The position numbers and the translations under genes were made by a program. The notes beneath the pieces were generated by a model. That model did not search any database, had not been told where the DNA came from, and saw only the letters and a program-made list of their open reading frames with translations. This document shows positions 34,373 through 43,203 of a stretch of DNA of 64,000 bases, piece by piece (the stretch's first letter is position 1; each line of letters opens with the position of its first letter). This DNA is from JACCXM01 sp046328335 (GTDB lineage: Bacteria; Chloroflexota; Chloroflexia; Thermomicrobiales; UBA6265), in the NCBI GenBank assembly GCA_046328335.1, contig JAXLWU010000021.1, forward strand, positions 1 through 64,000, written 5' to 3'.

Positions 34373-35506
34373 ATGCGAATCGGTCTCATCGGGTGTGGCA
34401 ACATCGGCGTCAATGCCCACATTCCGGCGGTGCAAGCCAACGAGGGGATGACGATCGTGGCCGCCGCGGACCCGACGCCGGAGCGGCTCGCGCTCGCCGC
34501 GGAAAAGGCGGGTCTCGATGCGGCCAATCTCTACGCCGACTGGCGCGATCTGCTCGCGCGCGACGATGTCGACGCGGTGATCGTGGCAACGCCGCAGCGC
34601 TACCGGCCGGAAATCGTCATTGCCGCGGCGAACGCGGGCAAGCACATCCTGGCCGAAAAGCCGCTGGCGCTGACTCCTGCCGACGTGCAGGCCATGGTCG
34701 ATGCGGCGCAACGCGGTGGCGTCGTGCTCGCCACGGTCCACAATTACCACTTCATGCCGGTCTATCAGGATATCAAGGCGGTGCTCGATTCCGGGGAAAT
34801 CGGCCTGCCGGAAGTGGCTGAATTGAACTACCTCGGCGTGGAAGACCGCCCGGGGGCCGCCGCCTACATCCCACGCTGGCGCCATGATGCCGCGCAAGCC
34901 GGCGGCGGGGTGTTGATGGACATGCTGCACATCGTCTATCTCGCCAACTGGTTCATGGGGGGACCGCCGACAGGGGTCGCGGCCTGGATCGATCGCCGCC
35001 TCGACGCCGATGGCGATGTCGAGGATGTCGCTCTCGTTCGCTACGACTATCCGGGCGGGCACGCTCTGGTGAACATGGCCTGGGGCGCCGGTCCGGGCGG
35101 GGTCGAGATCGGCGGCGAAACGGGCCGCATCATCGTCAAGAATCAGAGGTTTGGCACGCACCCGTTCGTACCGGCGGAGCGTATTGCTGTTGTCAGCGCA
35201 ACGGGTGAGCGCGACTGGGCGCCGAACGAGGCGAACGCCTACGGCATGACCGGCATCGTCGGGGACTTTCGCGATGCGGTCGAGCAGGGGAGAACGCCGA
35301 TCGCCAGTGGCGAAGCGGGACTGCGCGTGCTCGATGCCGTACTCGGCGCCTATGTCGCCGGCGCCCTCGGCCAGACGATCCCGTTGCCGCTGCCAGCCGA
35401 TCATCCCGTCTACCAGAAGGGCTCGGCTGGAATTGCCGATCTCGAGCTGCCGGAGCACTCGCCAGTCAAGCAGAGGGGACTCTACGGAGTCGCGAAATCC
35501 GGTTAG
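34373..35506 (+). CDS. Gfo/Idh/MocA family oxidoreductase
   Basis: This 377-residue NAD(P)-dependent sugar or inositol oxidoreductase starts MRIGLIGCGNIGVNAHIPA (Rossmann). The catalytic EKP motif is in AGKHILAEKPLAL. A C-terminal substrate domain includes AAQAGGGVLMDMLHIVYLANW, with the family His. The ATG at 34373 follows GTGAGGA; in-frame sequence back to 34076 runs through a repeat and is not coding. It heads the sugar ABC operon, so it probably acts on the imported sugar derivative. Confidence 0.9.
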   Translation: MRIGLIGCGNIGVNAHIPAVQANEGMTIVAAADPTPERLALAAEKAGLDAANLYADWRDLLARDDVDAVIVATPQRYRPEIVIAAANAGKHILAEKPLALTPADVQAMVDAAQRGGVVLATVHNYHFMPVYQDIKAVLDSGEIGLPEVAELNYLGVEDRPGAAAYIPRWRHDAAQAGGGVLMDMLHIVYLANWFMGGPPTGVAAWIDRRLDADGDVEDVALVRYDYPGGHALVNMAWGAGPGGVEIGGETGRIIVKNQRFGTHPFVPAERIAVVSATGERDWAPNEANAYGMTGIVGDFRDAVEQGRTPIASGEAGLRVLDAVLGAYVAGALGQTIPLPLPADHPVYQKGSAGIADLELPEHSPVKQRGLYGVAKSG

Positions 35507-35613
35507 GATTGGGGTACTCGTGGGGAAAGGAGGTGGTCTCACGCAACGGGACCGACTCGTCACGGTGATGGTGACGAGGGAAACACTGCGCTTTCACCCG
35601 GATGGAGGAGAAC

Positions 35614-36966
35614 ATGAAGCAGGACACGAACGTCTCCACTCCGTTGCCCGATTCTCGCCTCAACCGGCGATCGCTGCTGAAAGGGGCAGCCGCGGGGGCT
35701 GCGGCCACGAGTCTTGGCGCCGTTTCGAAGCGATCCACCTTCGCCGCGCCGGCGTTTCTGCAGGGCACCAATATCATCTTTGCCCTGACAGACGGTGATG
35801 CGCCGAAGATTCAGCCATTGGTGGACGATTACGCCAAGGCCAACAATGTCACGATCGAAGTTCAGCCGAACCCGTACGCCAACCTGCTCGAAAAGCTGAC
35901 CCTGAACCTGACGCAGGCGACCGGCGCCTATGACGTGGTCAGCCTGGACGACCCCTGGATGCCGCAGTTCGCCGGCGGGCAGTTCCTGATGAATCTCCAG
36001 GAGCTGATGGACAAGAAAGGAATGAAGACCGACGAGGACTTCATCCCCGAACTGCTGGCCCTCGGCGACTTCCCGCCCGGCACCGGCCTGCGCGGTATCC
36101 CCTGGGTCGGCAACGTCCAGGTCTTCGCCTGGCGGACCGATGTCTTCGAGGACATGGGAATCGAGGTCCCCAAGACCTGGGATGAGGTTCTCACCGCGGC
36201 GCAGACGATTACGGACGCCAAGGGCGCCGAGGGGCTGTACGGCATCGGCCTGCGCGGGCAGGCGGGCAACCCGGCGGCGACCAGTTTCCTGCCGGTCCTG
36301 CGTGGCTACGGCAAGGATCTCTTCGACGAGAACTGGGAGCCGCAGCTGGAGACGCCGGAAGCCCTGGCGGCGATCACCACCCAGCTCGCGCTGGCGAAAC
36401 TGGCGCCTCCAGGGGTCGAGAACGTCGGCCACGAAGAGAATGGCCGCAATATGTACGAGGGCGTGACCGCGCAATCTGGCGACATCTGGCCCGACCAGTT
36501 GCTGGCGATCTACGATCCGGAGGTCTCCAAGGTCGTGGGCATGGTCGATATCGGCGGCGAACCGGCGCAGGAAGGGGTCAGCCCGGCCAACATGACCGGC
36601 AACTGGCTGCTCGGTATACCGGAGGGGAGCCAGAACGCCGACGCGGCCCTCGATTTCATCACCTGGTTCACCGCGCCGGAGCAGCAATTGCGGCTGCTGA
36701 TGGACCAGAACGTGCCCGCCACCCGCTTCAGCGTCATGCAGAATGCGGATGCGGTCGAGAAGTTCCCGTTCCTGCCTGGTCTGCTGGCGGCGGGACGGAA
36801 TGCGCTGCCGCGGCCACGGACGCCGTACTACAACGCGGTGGAAGCGATCTACGGCCGCTACGTGGCGGAGGCGATCGCCGGCCAGACGAGCGGGGAGGAA
36901 GCGCTCGCCAACGCCAACAAGGAGATTCGCGAACTGATGGTTCGCGAAGGCGTCCTCAAGAGCTAG
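35614..36966 (+). CDS. Sugar ABC transporter substrate-binding protein (family 1), Tat-exported
   Basis: This 450-residue extracellular binding protein has a Tat signal (RLNRRSLLKGAAAGAAATSLG). The mature part shows family-1 features: NLTQATGAYDVVSLDDPWMPQFA, LRGIPWVGNVQVFAWRTDVF and KTWDEVLTAAQTITD. The ATG at 35614 is chosen because GGAGGAG lies five bases upstream and overlaps an earlier in-frame ATG at 35602. It is followed by two permeases and an ATPase. The ligand is probably a sugar or polyol. Confidence 0.92.
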   Translation: MKQDTNVSTPLPDSRLNRRSLLKGAAAGAAATSLGAVSKRSTFAAPAFLQGTNIIFALTDGDAPKIQPLVDDYAKANNVTIEVQPNPYANLLEKLTLNLTQATGAYDVVSLDDPWMPQFAGGQFLMNLQELMDKKGMKTDEDFIPELLALGDFPPGTGLRGIPWVGNVQVFAWRTDVFEDMGIEVPKTWDEVLTAAQTITDAKGAEGLYGIGLRGQAGNPAATSFLPVLRGYGKDLFDENWEPQLETPEALAAITTQLALAKLAPPGVENVGHEENGRNMYEGVTAQSGDIWPDQLLAIYDPEVSKVVGMVDIGGEPAQEGVSPANMTGNWLLGIPEGSQNADAALDFITWFTAPEQQLRLLMDQNVPATRFSVMQNADAVEKFPFLPGLLAAGRNALPRPRTPYYNAVEAIYGRYVAEAIAGQTSGEEALANANKEIRELMVREGVLKS

Positions 36967-37020
36967 TTGCCTGGGCGCGGGATCGGCGTTTAGCCGGTCC
37001 CGCGCTCCCGAGCATTCACC

Positions 37021-37956
37021 ATGGCTCTCGATTCGGCTGTTGAACTCAAGGAGCCGCGGGTCAGCGCGGGCACGCCGTGGTGGGAACGCAACCTGCCATG
37101 GCTGCTGGTTGCGCCGACGATCGTCTTCCTGATCGTTTTCTCGATCATCCCGGCCCTGACCACCATCTCCTACGCCTTCTCGCGAGTCCGCATGGCGCGC
37201 GGCGGTGTGCAGCGCGATTTCATCGGGTTCGAGAACTTCGTTCGCGCGTTCCAGGATCCGCTGGTCGCGCAATCGGCGTGGACCACGATCCGCTGGATGT
37301 CTATCGTCACCGCGGTGGAGATCACGCTCGGTCTCCTCCTCGCGCTGCTGCTTTCCGGCAATCTGCGGGGACGCGGGGTTTTCACCTCGTTGCTGATCAT
37401 CCCGATCATCATGCCCCCTGTTGCCGTCTCGGTGGCCTGGCTCTTCATGTACGACTACGGTTTTGGCATCTTCAACTATCTGCTCAACCAGATCGGTATG
37501 CCCTCCGTTCGCTGGCTGTCCGACCCATCGATCGCGCTCTACGCGATGATGGCCGTCGACGTCTGGCAGGCGACGCCGTTCGCCTTTCTCCTTTTGTACG
37601 CCGCGTTGCTGTCACTTCCGAAGGAGCCATACGAGGCCGCGGCGATCGACGGCGCCAAGCGCTGGCATGTCTTCCGCACGATCACCCTGCCGTTGCTGAA
37701 ACCGGTGCTGATGGTGGTCATCCTCTTGCGTCTGATCGACGCCGCGCGCATCTTCGACAAGATCTTCATCATGACGCGGGGAGGTCCCGGATCTTCCGCC
37801 TACACGATGACGCTGACGATCTACGTCGAGGGCTTCACCAAGTTCGACTTTGGCTACGCCTCGGCGCTGTCGTTTCTCTTCCAGATCGCCCTGATCGCGG
37901 CGGCGACGTTCTACGTCCGGCGCGTCCTCAGCGACTACGCCCAACCGGCAGAATGA
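37021..37956 (+). CDS. Sugar ABC transporter permease, MalF/UgpA type
   Basis: This 311-residue permease has six hydrophobic helices. The first is WLLVAPTIVFLIVFSIIPAL. The EAA loop is YEAAAIDGAKRWHVFRTITL. MTRGGPGSSAYTMTLTIYVEG near the C-terminus is typical of the family. It lies 54 bp after the binding-protein gene and 16 bp before the second permease, so all belong to one operon. Confidence 0.93.
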   Translation: MALDSAVELKEPRVSAGTPWWERNLPWLLVAPTIVFLIVFSIIPALTTISYAFSRVRMARGGVQRDFIGFENFVRAFQDPLVAQSAWTTIRWMSIVTAVEITLGLLLALLLSGNLRGRGVFTSLLIIPIIMPPVAVSVAWLFMYDYGFGIFNYLLNQIGMPSVRWLSDPSIALYAMMAVDVWQATPFAFLLLYAALLSLPKEPYEAAAIDGAKRWHVFRTITLPLLKPVLMVVILLRLIDAARIFDKIFIMTRGGPGSSAYTMTLTIYVEGFTKFDFGYASALSFLFQIALIAAATFYVRRVLSDYAQPAE

Positions 37957-37972
37957 CGATGGAGTTTGCGGC

Positions 37973-38821
37973 GTGGTAGGCGAGTCAACAGCGGACAAAA
38001 TCGGCAAGTACATCCTGGTGGTGATCGTATCGCTTCTGGTCCTGCTCCCCGTCTACTGGATGATCAACATGTCATTCAAGTCGAAGGCCGAGTTTGTCGC
38101 CCGGCCGCCGACCATCGTTGTCCAGAACCCGACGACCGAGAACTATTATGATCTCCTGGTGACCCAGCGTTTCTACCGCTACGGCATCAACTCCCTGGTC
38201 ACGGCGCTGATCGCGGCGACGCTCTCCGTTGGTATTGGAACGCTAGCCGCTTACGCGCTGTCGCGTTACCGACTCCCGAAAAATTTCAATTACCACCTCC
38301 TCTTCACGATGTTGACTGTTCGGATGTTCCCACCGATCGTGACGGTAATTCCCATTTTCGTGATCTACAACCGGCAGTTCTTCGGATTTCGCTTGCTCGA
38401 TACTCAGATCGGTCTCGGCCTGGTCCACGCCTTCGCCGAGTTGCCATTCGTGTTGTGGATGATGATTGGTTTCTTTCGCGATATCCCGCGCGATATGGAG
38501 GAGGCCGGTCTCGTCGACGGCGACAGTCGTTTCGGGGTGCTCCGGAAGATCGCCATCCCGCTGGCGGCGCCCGGTTTGGCGGCGACCTTCATCCTCGTCT
38601 TCATCGCCTCCTGGAACGAGTTCCTCCTGGCGCTGATCCTCACCCAAACTCGGGCGCAGACCTTACCGATCGCGGTGGCTGGACAGATCACCCAGTACGA
38701 CATCAAGTACGGCAACATGATGGCGGCGGGCGTCATCACCACCGTGCCGGTGCTGATCCTAGCCCTCCTCGCGCAGCGGCACCTGACGCGCGGTCTGGCC
38801 CTCGGTGGAGTGACAGGATGA
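37973..38821 (+). CDS. Sugar ABC transporter permease, MalG/UgpE type
   Basis: This 282-residue permease partners the preceding one. It has YILVVIVSLLVLLPVYWMIN as first helix, then GTLAAYALSRYRLP. The EAA loop is MEEAGLVDGDSRFGVLRKI, and SWNEFLLALILT lies near the end. The GTG start at 37973 has GGAG about eight bases upstream. Its stop overlaps the ATPase start by four bases (ATGA). Confidence 0.93.
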   Translation: MVGESTADKIGKYILVVIVSLLVLLPVYWMINMSFKSKAEFVARPPTIVVQNPTTENYYDLLVTQRFYRYGINSLVTALIAATLSVGIGTLAAYALSRYRLPKNFNYHLLFTMLTVRMFPPIVTVIPIFVIYNRQFFGFRLLDTQIGLGLVHAFAELPFVLWMMIGFFRDIPRDMEEAGLVDGDSRFGVLRKIAIPLAAPGLAATFILVFIASWNEFLLALILTQTRAQTLPIAVAGQITQYDIKYGNMMAAGVITTVPVLILALLAQRHLTRGLALGGVTG

Positions 38822-39948
38822 TGAACTTGCTCGGCGCGAGGGACGAGGGGCGATCGGCCCCGGTATCGTTCGAGCACGTCTGGAAGCGGTTCGGCAACGT
38901 GACCGCGGTCAATGACCTCAATCTCGATGTCCCGAATGGCGAAATGCTCGTCTTGCTCGGTCCTTCCGGGTGCGGCAAGACGACGTCGCTGCGCATGCTC
39001 GCCGGGCTCGAATCGATCTCGGACGGCACGATTCGCATTGGTGACACGGTGGTGAACACGCTTCCGCCGCGCGCGCGGGACATCGCCATGGTTTTCCAGA
39101 GTTATGCGCTGTACGCCCACCTCTCGGTGTACGAGAACCTGGCGTACCCCCTGCGCGTGCGCAAACTCTCGAAGTCCGAGATCGATCGCCGCGTACGCGA
39201 GGTGGCGGATGTCGTCCAGATCGGCGAATTGCTCGACCGCAAACCACGGGCGCTCTCCGGTGGTCAACGGCAGCGGGTGGCGTTGGGCCGGGCGATCATT
39301 CGCCGCCCTGCCGTCTTCCTCATGGACGAGCCGCTCTCGAACCTGGATGCCAAGTTGCGCCAGCATACGCGGGGCGAATTGAAGCGGTTCCAGCGGGAGT
39401 TGGCGACCACGACGATCTACGTCACGCATGATCAGGCCGAAGCGATGACCCTGGCGGACCGGCTGGCGATCATGGACCGGGGGGTGTTGCAGCAGGTCGG
39501 TCCGCCGAAAGTCGTTTATGCCAATCCAGCCAACATGTTTGTCGCCGGGTTCCTCGGCAGTCCGCCGATGAACCTGCTCGAGGTCGAGCGGACCAGTTTC
39601 GCCGGGGGCGCTGCCCTGGCGATCGGCGCTACAAATGTGCCTGCCGAGGGACGATTGGCGCGCCTCCTGGGAAGTCTGCTCGCGGACCAGTCGCACTTGA
39701 TCCTGGGTGTTCGTCCCGAAGAGGTCATCCTGCACCGGCAACCTGAAGCCGGTGTCGTCCCGGGCGAGGTTTTCGTGGTCGAGGACCTCGGAAACGAGCG
39801 GCTGGTCACACTCGATGCCGGTGGGCAATTCCTGGTGGCAAGAGCGCCAGCCGACTACCCGGCGGAGATGGGCCAGCGGCTCTGGTTCGGTATCGACCAC
39901 AACCGGGCGCATCTCTTCGACCCCCACACCCAGCGGCGGCTCGAGTAG
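38818..39948 (+). CDS. Sugar ABC transporter ATP-binding protein, MalK/UgpC type
   Basis: This 376-residue ATPase has Walker A GPSGCGKTTS, the Q-loop VFQSYALYAHLSV, the signature LSGGQRQRVALGRAI and Walker B VFLMDEPLSNLD, then the H-switch VTHDQAEAM. Residues about 240-376 form the OB-type regulatory domain (LILGVRPEEVILH). The ATG at 38818 overlaps the permease stop; the frame upstream of it is inside the permease gene. Together with the two permeases and binding protein it makes a complete CUT1 importer. Confidence 0.94.
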   Translation: MMNLLGARDEGRSAPVSFEHVWKRFGNVTAVNDLNLDVPNGEMLVLLGPSGCGKTTSLRMLAGLESISDGTIRIGDTVVNTLPPRARDIAMVFQSYALYAHLSVYENLAYPLRVRKLSKSEIDRRVREVADVVQIGELLDRKPRALSGGQRQRVALGRAIIRRPAVFLMDEPLSNLDAKLRQHTRGELKRFQRELATTTIYVTHDQAEAMTLADRLAIMDRGVLQQVGPPKVVYANPANMFVAGFLGSPPMNLLEVERTSFAGGAALAIGATNVPAEGRLARLLGSLLADQSHLILGVRPEEVILHRQPEAGVVPGEVFVVEDLGNERLVTLDAGGQFLVARAPADYPAEMGQRLWFGIDHNRAHLFDPHTQRRLE

Positions 39949-40076
39949 CCGCTGGCGCGTAGACGGCCAAAGGGGATGTTCGAGCAGCCCTCTGCTTACA
40001 AAAACTCATCCATCATGACAGCGTAGATCCCGCACCCGCGGCATGTCGATCCGTATACCAGGGGCAAGGCACGGTC

Positions 40077-40529
40077 TCAGACTTGGTTCTGTTGATCCGC
40101 CCAGCGGACGATGTTATCCAGTTCTTCCTCATACACCGGCCGCAACAGCCGCGGAATGAGCAAACCCTCGATCCATCCACGAGGCCCGCGCCGAGGTCTG
40201 ATCGTCGTGGTGATCTGCAGCAGCGACGCGTGGTGGTGAGGCGTGACAACAAACAAGGTCAGAATCCCTGATTCAGGATCGGATTCACTGAGAACTCGTC
40301 CGGGCTCCGGTTCGGCGACCCGCATTGTCGCCACCTGGGATCGCCCCCCGAGCGTCATCCTGATCCGGAATACCGTTCCCTCGCCGGTTCCTCCGCTGAG
40401 CACCGTCAAATCTCTGAACGCGGGCGGAAGGATGCTGGGATGGTCGTGGTGATAGTCGGCCAGGAGGCTGTAAACCGCCTCGGCAGGCGCCGGGATTGCT
40501 CGTTGCGTGGCGATGGTGATTTCAGCCAT
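40077..40529 (-). CDS. SRPBCC family protein
   Basis: This 150-residue protein is a single START-like domain: ITIATQRAIPAPAEAVYSLL is the first strand with helix, and GTVFRIRMTLGG and TRVAEPEPGR-like strands follow. A pocket that binds a hydrophobic ligand is expected. It begins 11 bp after the mutL stop, so it is probably co-transcribed with it. No functional link to mismatch repair is known. Confidence 0.8.
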   Translation of the reverse strand: MAEITIATQRAIPAPAEAVYSLLADYHHDHPSILPPAFRDLTVLSGGTGEGTVFRIRMTLGGRSQVATMRVAEPEPGRVLSESDPESGILTLFVVTPHHHASLLQITTTIRPRRGPRGWIEGLLIPRLLRPVYEEELDNIVRWADQQNQV

Positions 40530-40540
40530 GGTCTGGGTGC

Positions 40541-42283
40541 CTATGTGCGGCGGAACTGCTTTTCGAGATCGTTCTCGGAGAGATGGAGCATCGTCGGGCG
40601 GCCATGACCGCAGGCGCGCGGCTGCGACGTCCGCTCCAGGGCGACCACCAGTTCCCGCATCTCGCCCAGCGAGAGGGCCTGACCGGCACGAATCGAGGTG
40701 TGGCAGGCGGTGCTGACCGCCACGGCATCGAGCCAGGATGACCCCTGTCCACCCTCCGCAAGTTCGCGCAGGATGAGCCGCAAGCGCTCCCGGATGTCGA
40801 CGCCCTTGGCGAGCGCCGGAATCGCGCGCACCGCAACGGCGCCGCCGTCCCACGGCTCGATATCGAACCCGATTTCGCTCAGTTCCGCCTGAGATTTCTC
40901 CAGAACCGCCAGTTCTTCCGGGGTGAGATCGATCACCAGGGGATCGAGCAGTGGTTGCTTGTCGACGGACCGGTCGCGCAGTTGGGCGTGGATTCGTTCG
41001 TAGAGCACCCGCTCGTGCGCGGCATGCTGATCGATCAGGTACATGCCATCCGGCCCCTCGGCAATGATGTAGCTGGCCGCGATCTGACCAAGCACCCGCA
41101 GCAGCGGCACCCCGGACGGATGACTTGGCGCGGTTCGCTGATGTTGAGGCTCTGTGACAGCCGCGGGCGCGGCAAGAGAGCCGAGCGCGCCAAACCGGGG
41201 GGGAGCAAACGGGATCGGCCGCTGGTTCACCGCGGGCGCCGCGGGGATCGGGGCAAACCGGATCGCCGGCAGTTCGTCATGCGCGCGAAGTGCCAGGGCG
41301 GAGTGGACGGCCCGCTGCAGGGCGCGGCAGGCGGCGCGCTCGTCGACGAATTTCACTTCCGCCTTGGTCGGATGGACGTTGACATCGACCGCAGCCGGAT
41401 CGAGACGAAGATGGACCGCGGCAACCGGGTGGCGGCCGACGAGCAGGAGCGAGTGGTACGCCTCCTCCAGCGCGAAGCCGAGGGCGCGATTCTGCACCCA
41501 GCGGCCATTGACGAACAGAATGATCCCTTGTCGGTGGGAGCGGGAGAGTTCCGGCGCGGTGATCCAGCCGCTAACCGCCACGCCGGGAACGGCCGCGCTT
41601 TCATCGAGTGGCGCGAGCGGAATGGCAGCCTGCGCGACATCCGCCCCAAGCGCGGCGGCGGCGGCCGCGATGACGTCACCCGAACCATCCGTCACGAAGA
41701 CGCGGCGGCCATCGACATTGAGGTCGAAGGCGACCGCTGGATAGGAGACCGCGTAGGCAGCGACGGCGCGCGTGATGTACCCCGTCTCGGTGGCGGGCTG
41801 ACGCAGGAACTTGCGGCGGGCCGGAACGTTGGCGAAAAGGTCACGGACGGTCACCGCGGTTCCCGCCGCCGCGCCAGCCGGGAGCGGCGGGCCGACCTCG
41901 CCGAATTCGACGTGGATCAGGCTGGCATGGGCCGCATCTGCCGGTCGCGAGCGAATCGAAAGCGATGCAACGGCGCCGATGCTCGGCAGCGCCTCGCCGC
42001 GAAACCCGAGCGTCGCCAGTCGATCGAGATCTTCGAACGCCGAGAGTTTGGATGTGGCGTGGCGCTGGACCGCCAGGGGTAGATCGGCGGCGGCAATGCC
42101 AGCGCCGTCATCGACCACCTCGATCAAGTCCGTGCCGCCGCCGCGGACTATGACGCGGATTCGGTCGGCATTCGCGTCGAGCGCGTTTTCGATCAGTTCC
42201 TTGACGACCGAAACCGGCCGTTCCACGACCTCGCCAGCGGCGATCTTGCCGATGGTCCGTTCATCGAGAAGGCGAAGGGTCAT
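40541..42283 (-). CDS. mutL: DNA mismatch repair protein MutL
   Basis: MutL links mismatch recognition by MutS to strand removal. This 580-residue protein has the GHKL ATPase motifs: IAAGEVVERPVSVVKELIENALDA, DDGAGI and TLGFRGEALPSIGAV. It also has NGRWVQNRAL. The C-terminal domain carries DQHAAHERVLYE, the metal-binding endonuclease motif, with a late ACGHGRP. It is therefore of the nicking type found in organisms without MutH. The start at 42283 fits family N-termini; a TTG at 42298 is possible. MutS is not in the window. Confidence 0.93.
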   Translation of the reverse strand: MTLRLLDERTIGKIAAGEVVERPVSVVKELIENALDANADRIRVIVRGGGTDLIEVVDDGAGIAAADLPLAVQRHATSKLSAFEDLDRLATLGFRGEALPSIGAVASLSIRSRPADAAHASLIHVEFGEVGPPLPAGAAAGTAVTVRDLFANVPARRKFLRQPATETGYITRAVAAYAVSYPAVAFDLNVDGRRVFVTDGSGDVIAAAAAALGADVAQAAIPLAPLDESAAVPGVAVSGWITAPELSRSHRQGIILFVNGRWVQNRALGFALEEAYHSLLLVGRHPVAAVHLRLDPAAVDVNVHPTKAEVKFVDERAACRALQRAVHSALALRAHDELPAIRFAPIPAAPAVNQRPIPFAPPRFGALGSLAAPAAVTEPQHQRTAPSHPSGVPLLRVLGQIAASYIIAEGPDGMYLIDQHAAHERVLYERIHAQLRDRSVDKQPLLDPLVIDLTPEELAVLEKSQAELSEIGFDIEPWDGGAVAVRAIPALAKGVDIRERLRLILRELAEGGQGSSWLDAVAVSTACHTSIRAGQALSLGEMRELVVALERTSQPRACGHGRPTMLHLSENDLEKQFRRT

Positions 42284-42355
42284 CGATCGTCCGGGCAATA
42301 CCTGGGCCAGCGCACGGGGCCGGAGGGGAAGGTACCACGCGCTTCGCGGTCGACT

Positions 42356-43018
42356 TCACTCGGTCAACGGCACCCCGCGCCGGTGGGCCGAGACGTAGGG
42401 GCTGCCGGACTGCCAGTAGCGCCAATCGTGTTCGACGCCACGGCTGATGCCGACGCGCCCGGACACCGAGACGGAGGTGACGGGGTTGCCGGGAGCGATC
42501 CAGAGCCGCTCACTGGTGACCAGGTCGGTGCGGTGGAGGTCGAGCGTGATCGCCAGGGCCTGACAGAGTTTGCCCGGGCCGGAGCAGAGGAGGAGGTCGT
42601 CAGCGGTGCCCCGCCGGGAGCGCATCAGGTCGAGACCGACGATCGGTTCCAGCGCCCGGACCAGCACCGCGCCGGCTTCACCTTCCCGCTCGGCGACGAT
42701 GTTGAGCATCGCGTGGATGCCGTAGGAGCGGTAGACGTAAGCGATTCCGGGCAATCCCCACATCGATTCGACTCGGCCGCGGCGCTGCCGTGCCGCGTGC
42801 GATGCCGGGTCGTCCGCTCCCAGGTAGGCCTCGGTCTCGACGATGCGGCCCGCCGCCAGACCATCCGGGGCCGCGGAGACGACGATGCTCCCCAGCAGGT
42901 CTCGGGCTACCTCCCGCGTGGGACGGGTGTAGAACTCGCGGTCGTGCCGCCGAGAAAAACCAACGGTGTGGTCGAGATCGTCACCCTGGGGCGCCAAGGA
43001 CTTGGTCAATCCTCCCAT
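42356..43018 (-). CDS. 3-methyladenine DNA glycosylase (Mpg/AAG type)
   Basis: This 220-residue base-excision enzyme removes alkylated purines. The catalytic region is RIVETEAYLGADDPASHA, with the acidic residue in ETEAY. Flanking family motifs are YVYRSYGIHAMLNIV and CSGPGKLCQALAI. It lies 73 bp upstream of mutL on the same strand, so it may share an operon with it. The start at 43018 gives a 25-residue leader before the conserved EFYTRPTREVARDLLG; a later start near there is possible. Confidence 0.92.
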   Translation of the reverse strand: MGGLTKSLAPQGDDLDHTVGFSRRHDREFYTRPTREVARDLLGSIVVSAAPDGLAAGRIVETEAYLGADDPASHAARQRRGRVESMWGLPGIAYVYRSYGIHAMLNIVAEREGEAGAVLVRALEPIVGLDLMRSRRGTADDLLLCSGPGKLCQALAITLDLHRTDLVTSERLWIAPGNPVTSVSVSGRVGISRGVEHDWRYWQSGSPYVSAHRRGVPLTE

Positions 43019-43074
43019 GTCGAGTGAAACGAGGAGAAGTGGGCGATGTGGCTACAACCGTCAAACTGGAGTCG

Positions 43075-43143
43075 GGAGCGCGGGCGACGCAAGCGTCGCG
43101 CCCTACGGAGAGTCCATCGCAGGGTGCGACGCTCGCGTCGCCC
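43075..43143. repeat. Palindromic element, copy 2 (diverged)
   Basis: Arms 43075-43107 and 43118-43143 pair imperfectly, with three mismatches in 26 bp. They share the core GGGCGACGCAAGCGTCGC and CCCTACG with the perfect copy at 4408-4483. It lies between valS and the glycosylase gene. Confidence 0.75.
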
Positions 43144-43203
43144 TTTCCCCAACAATCCGGGCCAAGATTCCTACTCGGGGTTGCCACCTGTCCCGTGGTG
43201 GCG

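Noticed and set aside
35560..37272. 570-residue minus-strand frame over the sugar-binding protein
   Set aside because: Antisense to a clear family-1 binding protein and permease, without start signals.
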